This document shows, in pieces, positions 60,260 to 64,000 of a DNA stretch of 64,000 nt (positions within the stretch are counted from its first letter, which is position 1; each line of letters opens with the position of its first letter). The notes under the pieces were generated by a model. It was not told the origin of the DNA. It made no database searches and saw only the letters and a list, made by a program, of their open reading frames with translations. The position numbers were made by a program, and so were the translations under genes. Source of the DNA: Prinsepia uniflora (Eukaryota; Streptophyta; Magnoliopsida; Rosales; Rosaceae); NCBI GenBank assembly GCA_032719365.1, contig CM064872.1, forward strand, positions 72,046,752 through 72,110,751, read 5' to 3'.

Positions 60260-63200
60260 TGAAATGACCCGTCCTGAAATCCGGGTTAGATTAATGACTA
60301 ATCACGATTAGTGAGGTTAATCAGTGATTAGTTGGATGAAATCGGATGAATGATGCAAAATGACCGTTTTGCCCCTAGCATGGGTAAAACGTTGACTTTT
60401 CATTTTGGCGGTCAAATGGACTTTGAACGAAGACCGTGACGTAGTTTGTGACGTCACGAGTTCATAGATAGGTGGCACGTTCAATTTCGACATTCGAGGA
60501 AGAAGTTACGACGTTCCAAAGCTTAAGGGCATTTTGGTAATTTTAGTTAAAAGGGGCAAATTGTTGACTTTTGGACTGGGAGGTCCGATGCCCGAGAGCC
60601 GAGGACCGTTACGTAGATCGGGACGATACGAGTCCATAGACAGGCGGCACGCCTAAATCGGAGTTCGAACGGGAGAGTTATAGGTCATGGAAGTTCAAGG
60701 GAACTATTGCACGTTTTACGAAACGACTTAACTTTTGGATTCTAGTGGGCCCCAGATATTTAGTTCCTGCCCAATGGATGAGTGACAAGTGTCACCCATC
60801 CACAGGCCATCCTTATACCTTCATGCATCGACCATCTCATTCTTTGTTTTCAAACCAAACCCGATCTCACCATTTCCTCTCATCTGTGCAACCCAAACCA
60901 TTTTCCCTTCACTTAGCCAACTTGAGGATGAGACAGTGAGAGACTGAGGACTGAGAGGAGGTTTCTGGACGGCTAGATCCGCCGCGGACGGCGGCGTGGA
61001 GGAGGTAACCCGAGAAGGTATTCGGTTAGCCCATTTTCCCTATATTTGTTGATTTATACGTTATGGGTTGTTTTGGACATTTGGATAAGGTTATTTAGGT
61101 TGCTAGGGATTTGATATGAAGGTTTTTGATGGGATTTGATGGCTGTGAAGCCTGGGAACGAGAATGGAGGTTTGGACCGAAAAGGGGTAATCGGGTTCAA
61201 TGGCTTCCTATAGGTTTTAGGCATTTTTCTTTATATATTTAGATTCATAGGATCCAAATAGGAAGAATGGAGTTGAAAAGGAGCAGATTGGACCGAAAAT
61301 AAGGGAGAAATCAAGCAGGACCGGATTGCATAGGAACCGACCAGAGGTTGAAGATGAAGCACTTTGCAGGGCGCGTGGAGCCCACGCGCAGTGGCTTCTT
61401 GGGGCGCGTGAGGGAGCGTGTCCCATCTTTTGGGAACGTGTTCATCTATTCGATGTAACAAACATTTTGGGACTGGTTTCGTGTCAATCGGACATCGTCT
61501 CGATAATGTTCGGGGCATCGGAAGGTTTCAGATCGGGATTAAAAATAGTTAAAAATTCAAGAAAATTACGGGGCTTTAATGGGAGGTTATTTAAGTAGTT
61601 ATTAACCTTTTATTACGATTTAGACGGGTTTGGGAGTTCCGGTGACAGTTATTGGCTCGGAAGAGTCGTATGGCACGCGTATCGAGGCCGCAACTCGAAC
61701 GGTCTGTAAGTGGACCTTGTTTTCTAAATTGGTGCATGCATAAATGTTTATTATATGTTTTAATACATGTTTGATGATGCCATGAGTGCATTTGGTTGTG
61801 GTTACGTATAGGCACGTATTTCGAGGTTCCGGCCTCATATGGTGCCTATACGAGTCTGTATTTCTATGATGGTCTAAATGAAATGGTTTTGGGATTTCAA
61901 AAAGATAAAACCGGGTATGAAACCCATTTGGTTTTATCTCGGGATATGACGTTATTGATGACCTACGGGTCTGAATCGTGGTCGCGGTGAGTGTTATGTG
62001 CACGGCGACAGACGATACGACGCTCGCCACCAGATTAGGATGTGTTCCTTCTGGAGAGGTCACGATGCACGATCTGTTGTAGGGTAGCCAATGGAGGCTC
62101 GACTTCAGAGTGCGGACGATTTAGGATATCGATCGGTGATGAGTGCACCATGATCTTGTGGTGGTCGCCTCAGTTGATTCGTTCACGGCGACATACCAGG
62201 ATTGAGGGCGGTCCTGGATGGATGGTTGCAAGCATCACTACGTTCGGAGTCGTGACTGACCCTTAGATATCAGGCACGATTCCCAGCTGATGTCATATGT
62301 TCGGGCACGAGACCCAGTTATTTTACATTGATGATTTCGGGTCAGGGACCCTAGATGGATTTTCAAGTTCATGGCGGTTTATGGGAACCGGGCATGAACC
62401 CTTAAATGGATGTAATAGATCATGACGGTTCAGGGGGACCGGGCATGAATGTTTATGTTATGTATATATATGTATTCATATACCTTCCTTTACTTGTACT
62501 ATCTCCTCCAGGGAGGGTCGTTGGCCTGGGTGGACCTCGGAGTAGCCACGGAGCACCGACTGAGTGGAGTCGCCCCCCAGTTGGGTTCCTTACTCTCAAG
62601 AAGGCATGGATCGTAACCTCAGGACGGGTCATTGGTCTACCGACATTGACCTTGGACTCTGAGAGACTTGGGTTTGAGACCCCGAGTAGCACACGCGTAG
62701 CTTTGGAAATTGTGACAGGATTGGTTGTGTGAATTATATGTATATATGATATATATGATATACGATATGTGGTGTACGATATATGATACGTGATGTGTAC
62801 AGGTTTTGGGATGAGTCCCGTATGTTTGGTATCTTTATGGATTTGGGCAGTGGCCCGTGTACGTGGTTTCATTATGGTTTTGGGCTGAGTCCCACATAGA
62901 TTTGGGTAGTGGCCCGTACGGTTGATTTTTTTTTTTCTTTCATTATGATTTTGGGCTTAGTTCCCAATTATGGTTCTTTCGGATAAACGGTTTTCGAATG
63001 CATGTATTCTTTTTAGTGAAGGGTACAAATGTCTTCTTGTTAAAATGTTTTTATAAACTCTTGTTTTATCAACTCACAACTTTTAATGTTTTGACTGCCC
63101 TTCAGGTTGACAGCGGATGTGGACTGTAGCAGAGACCGAGATATCACATACCTCCTCCGGATCCTGGTGTACTCTGATAGCCCGAGTGGGCAAAGGTCGA

Positions 63201-63285
63201 AAATATCCCTTATCTGACACTTCGTGTCAGAATGGAGCAGGGTCATCCCGCGTTAATCCCGGGGGGATTGGAATGGGTCCTGTCA
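60260..63285 (+). repeat. 5' LTR of element F (3.03 kb)
   Basis: Ends ...GGTCCTGTCA. It carries the LTR-end hairpin at 63213-63231 and the two-block GACAGGTGGCACG structure near 60468 and 60640. Confidence 0.85.
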
Positions 63286-63288
63286 GCG

Positions 63289-63300
63289 TGGTATCAGAGC
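63289..63300 (+). other. Primer binding site, tRNA-iMet, element F
   Basis: TGGTATCAGAGC three bases after the LTR. A second, imperfect copy of the junction (CTGTCAGCGTGGTATCAGA, then AC in place of GC) lies at 63357-63377, 77 bp downstream. Confidence 0.85.
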
Positions 63301-64000
63301 AGAGGATTGCTTATCAGGGCATGGTTTGCTCGTAGGATACCCTGGATGCTCTGATACTGTCAGCGTGGTATCAGAACGGAGGTTGTCTCTAATCGAGCAA
63401 CCGTGGAGCTCTTTGAGTGATGCGCAGGTCGAGGATGTTATGTCTCAATGGGCTACAGTTCGTTATCAACCTGATAGTTAGGATGCCGATTCGATAGTTA
63501 GTAGGATTGAATCATGGAATGTCTTAGTTCGACATTTGATGCCGGGGTTGCCATAGTTCTATCATGGTTGGCAGTGTGGGACCCTACGGAAGGATGAACG
63601 TAATAGTACTTTAGAGTTTTGATCGTGAGACGGTTAGTTGGGATCGTCTTTCATGATGTCGTAGGATCGATTCGACAACTAGTTTGGTGTTGTGACCATC
63701 AGCTGGTCGGATATTGTTGAGTTAAATGGATATACTGCTGGGAGTAGTCGGATTCAAGGAATCCTAGTTGAACTGACGGTAGGATTGGATTGTCATCTTT
63801 TCGATGTCAAGACCACGTGGATGGTCAGATTTTGGATTATACTGCAGTTAGCAGTTGGGTTCAGGGAGACCCTAGAGTGTGATTGTGGAACCCTACCTTA
63901 GGGTGCATGGTTCGGAAAGGTGAGTTGGCGAGTGGTCTCGACTCCGATGAGACCGATCGACGATCATGTTCGGACATGTTCGGTAATGTTTGGTCATGTC
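63301..64000 (+). other. Internal non-coding region of element F
   Basis: Shares the leader with B and C (GCAGGTCGAGG... GGGCTACAGTTCG) and later blocks such as GGTAGGATTGGATTG. The stretch around 63890-63925 is the uninterrupted version of the site where C inserted in B. A 69-residue open frame (63692-63901) shows no known domain. Confidence 0.7.

Larger units (their letters stand above)
60260..64000 (+). mobile_element. Element F: 5' part of a long-LTR gypsy element, runs off the window
   Basis: The 5' LTR spans 60260-63285, followed by the primer site and about 700 bp of internal DNA. That internal DNA aligns with the non-coding cores of B and C and has no gag start, so F is probably non-autonomous too. 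It starts TGAAATGACC, a mutated form of the family end TGTAACGACC. It is inserted in LTR D. Its 3' end and duplication are outside the window. Confidence 0.8.

Overview
The window is nuclear DNA of a flowering plant, most likely a eudicot. It has intron-containing plant genes with GT-AG introns, long-LTR Ty3/gypsy retrotransposons primed by initiator-tRNA-Met, a PIF/Harbinger transposon, MITEs, and one 500-N scaffold gap (27324-27823). Only about 3-6 kb (roughly 21.3-27.3 kb) is ordinary gene space. Nearly everything else is transposon nested in transposon.

Layout. (1) 1-16.8 kb: a minus-strand gypsy element G (5' LTR 4026-7101, internal part 1-4025) holds solo LTR A (1106-3935, TSD ACCCG). 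G and solo LTR H (7188-13744, TSD TCAAT, itself holding reverse solo LTR I, 10577-13620, TSD AAGTA) interrupt an older Tat-like gag element J. J ends in a 24-bp minisatellite and a polypurine tract. (2) 16.8-21.3 kb: MITEs, low-complexity tracts and an LTR relic. (3) 21.4-27.3 kb: two convergent genes. The first is a 14-3-3 (GF14 kappa/lambda type, + strand) with three single-base indels. The second is CutA1 (- strand), whose first exon runs into the gap. (4) 28.4-31.3 kb: solo LTR K (TSD GCATC). (5) 34.2-64 kb: a PIF/Harbinger element cut by reverse LTR D. D is cut by reverse solo LTR E, E by gypsy element B (37188-56409, TSD AATAG), and B by element C (40319-49860, TSD TGGTT). D is cut a second time by element F (from 60260, runs off the window).

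The gypsy copies form one superfamily: LTRs of about 2.8-3.5 kb that start TGTAACGACC, end near TGTCA and, where an internal region is present, are followed by a tRNA-iMet primer binding site. C has 3.19-kb LTRs around a 3.16-kb internal region with no gag or pol, so it is a LARD-like non-autonomous element. B appears to be a recombinant. It has a gag N-terminal half, then the same non-coding core that C and F carry, then the 3' part of a chromovirus pol (RT C-terminus, RNase H, integrase, chromodomain) that is in one frame but has five internal stops. The order of insertion is set by target-site duplications and by the uninterrupted copy of the C insertion site in F.

No new protein-coding system was found. 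The most unusual content is the coding/non-coding chimera B with its non-coding relatives C and F, a conserved hairpin at LTR ends, and a dense TGACGTCA array in one LTR of B.
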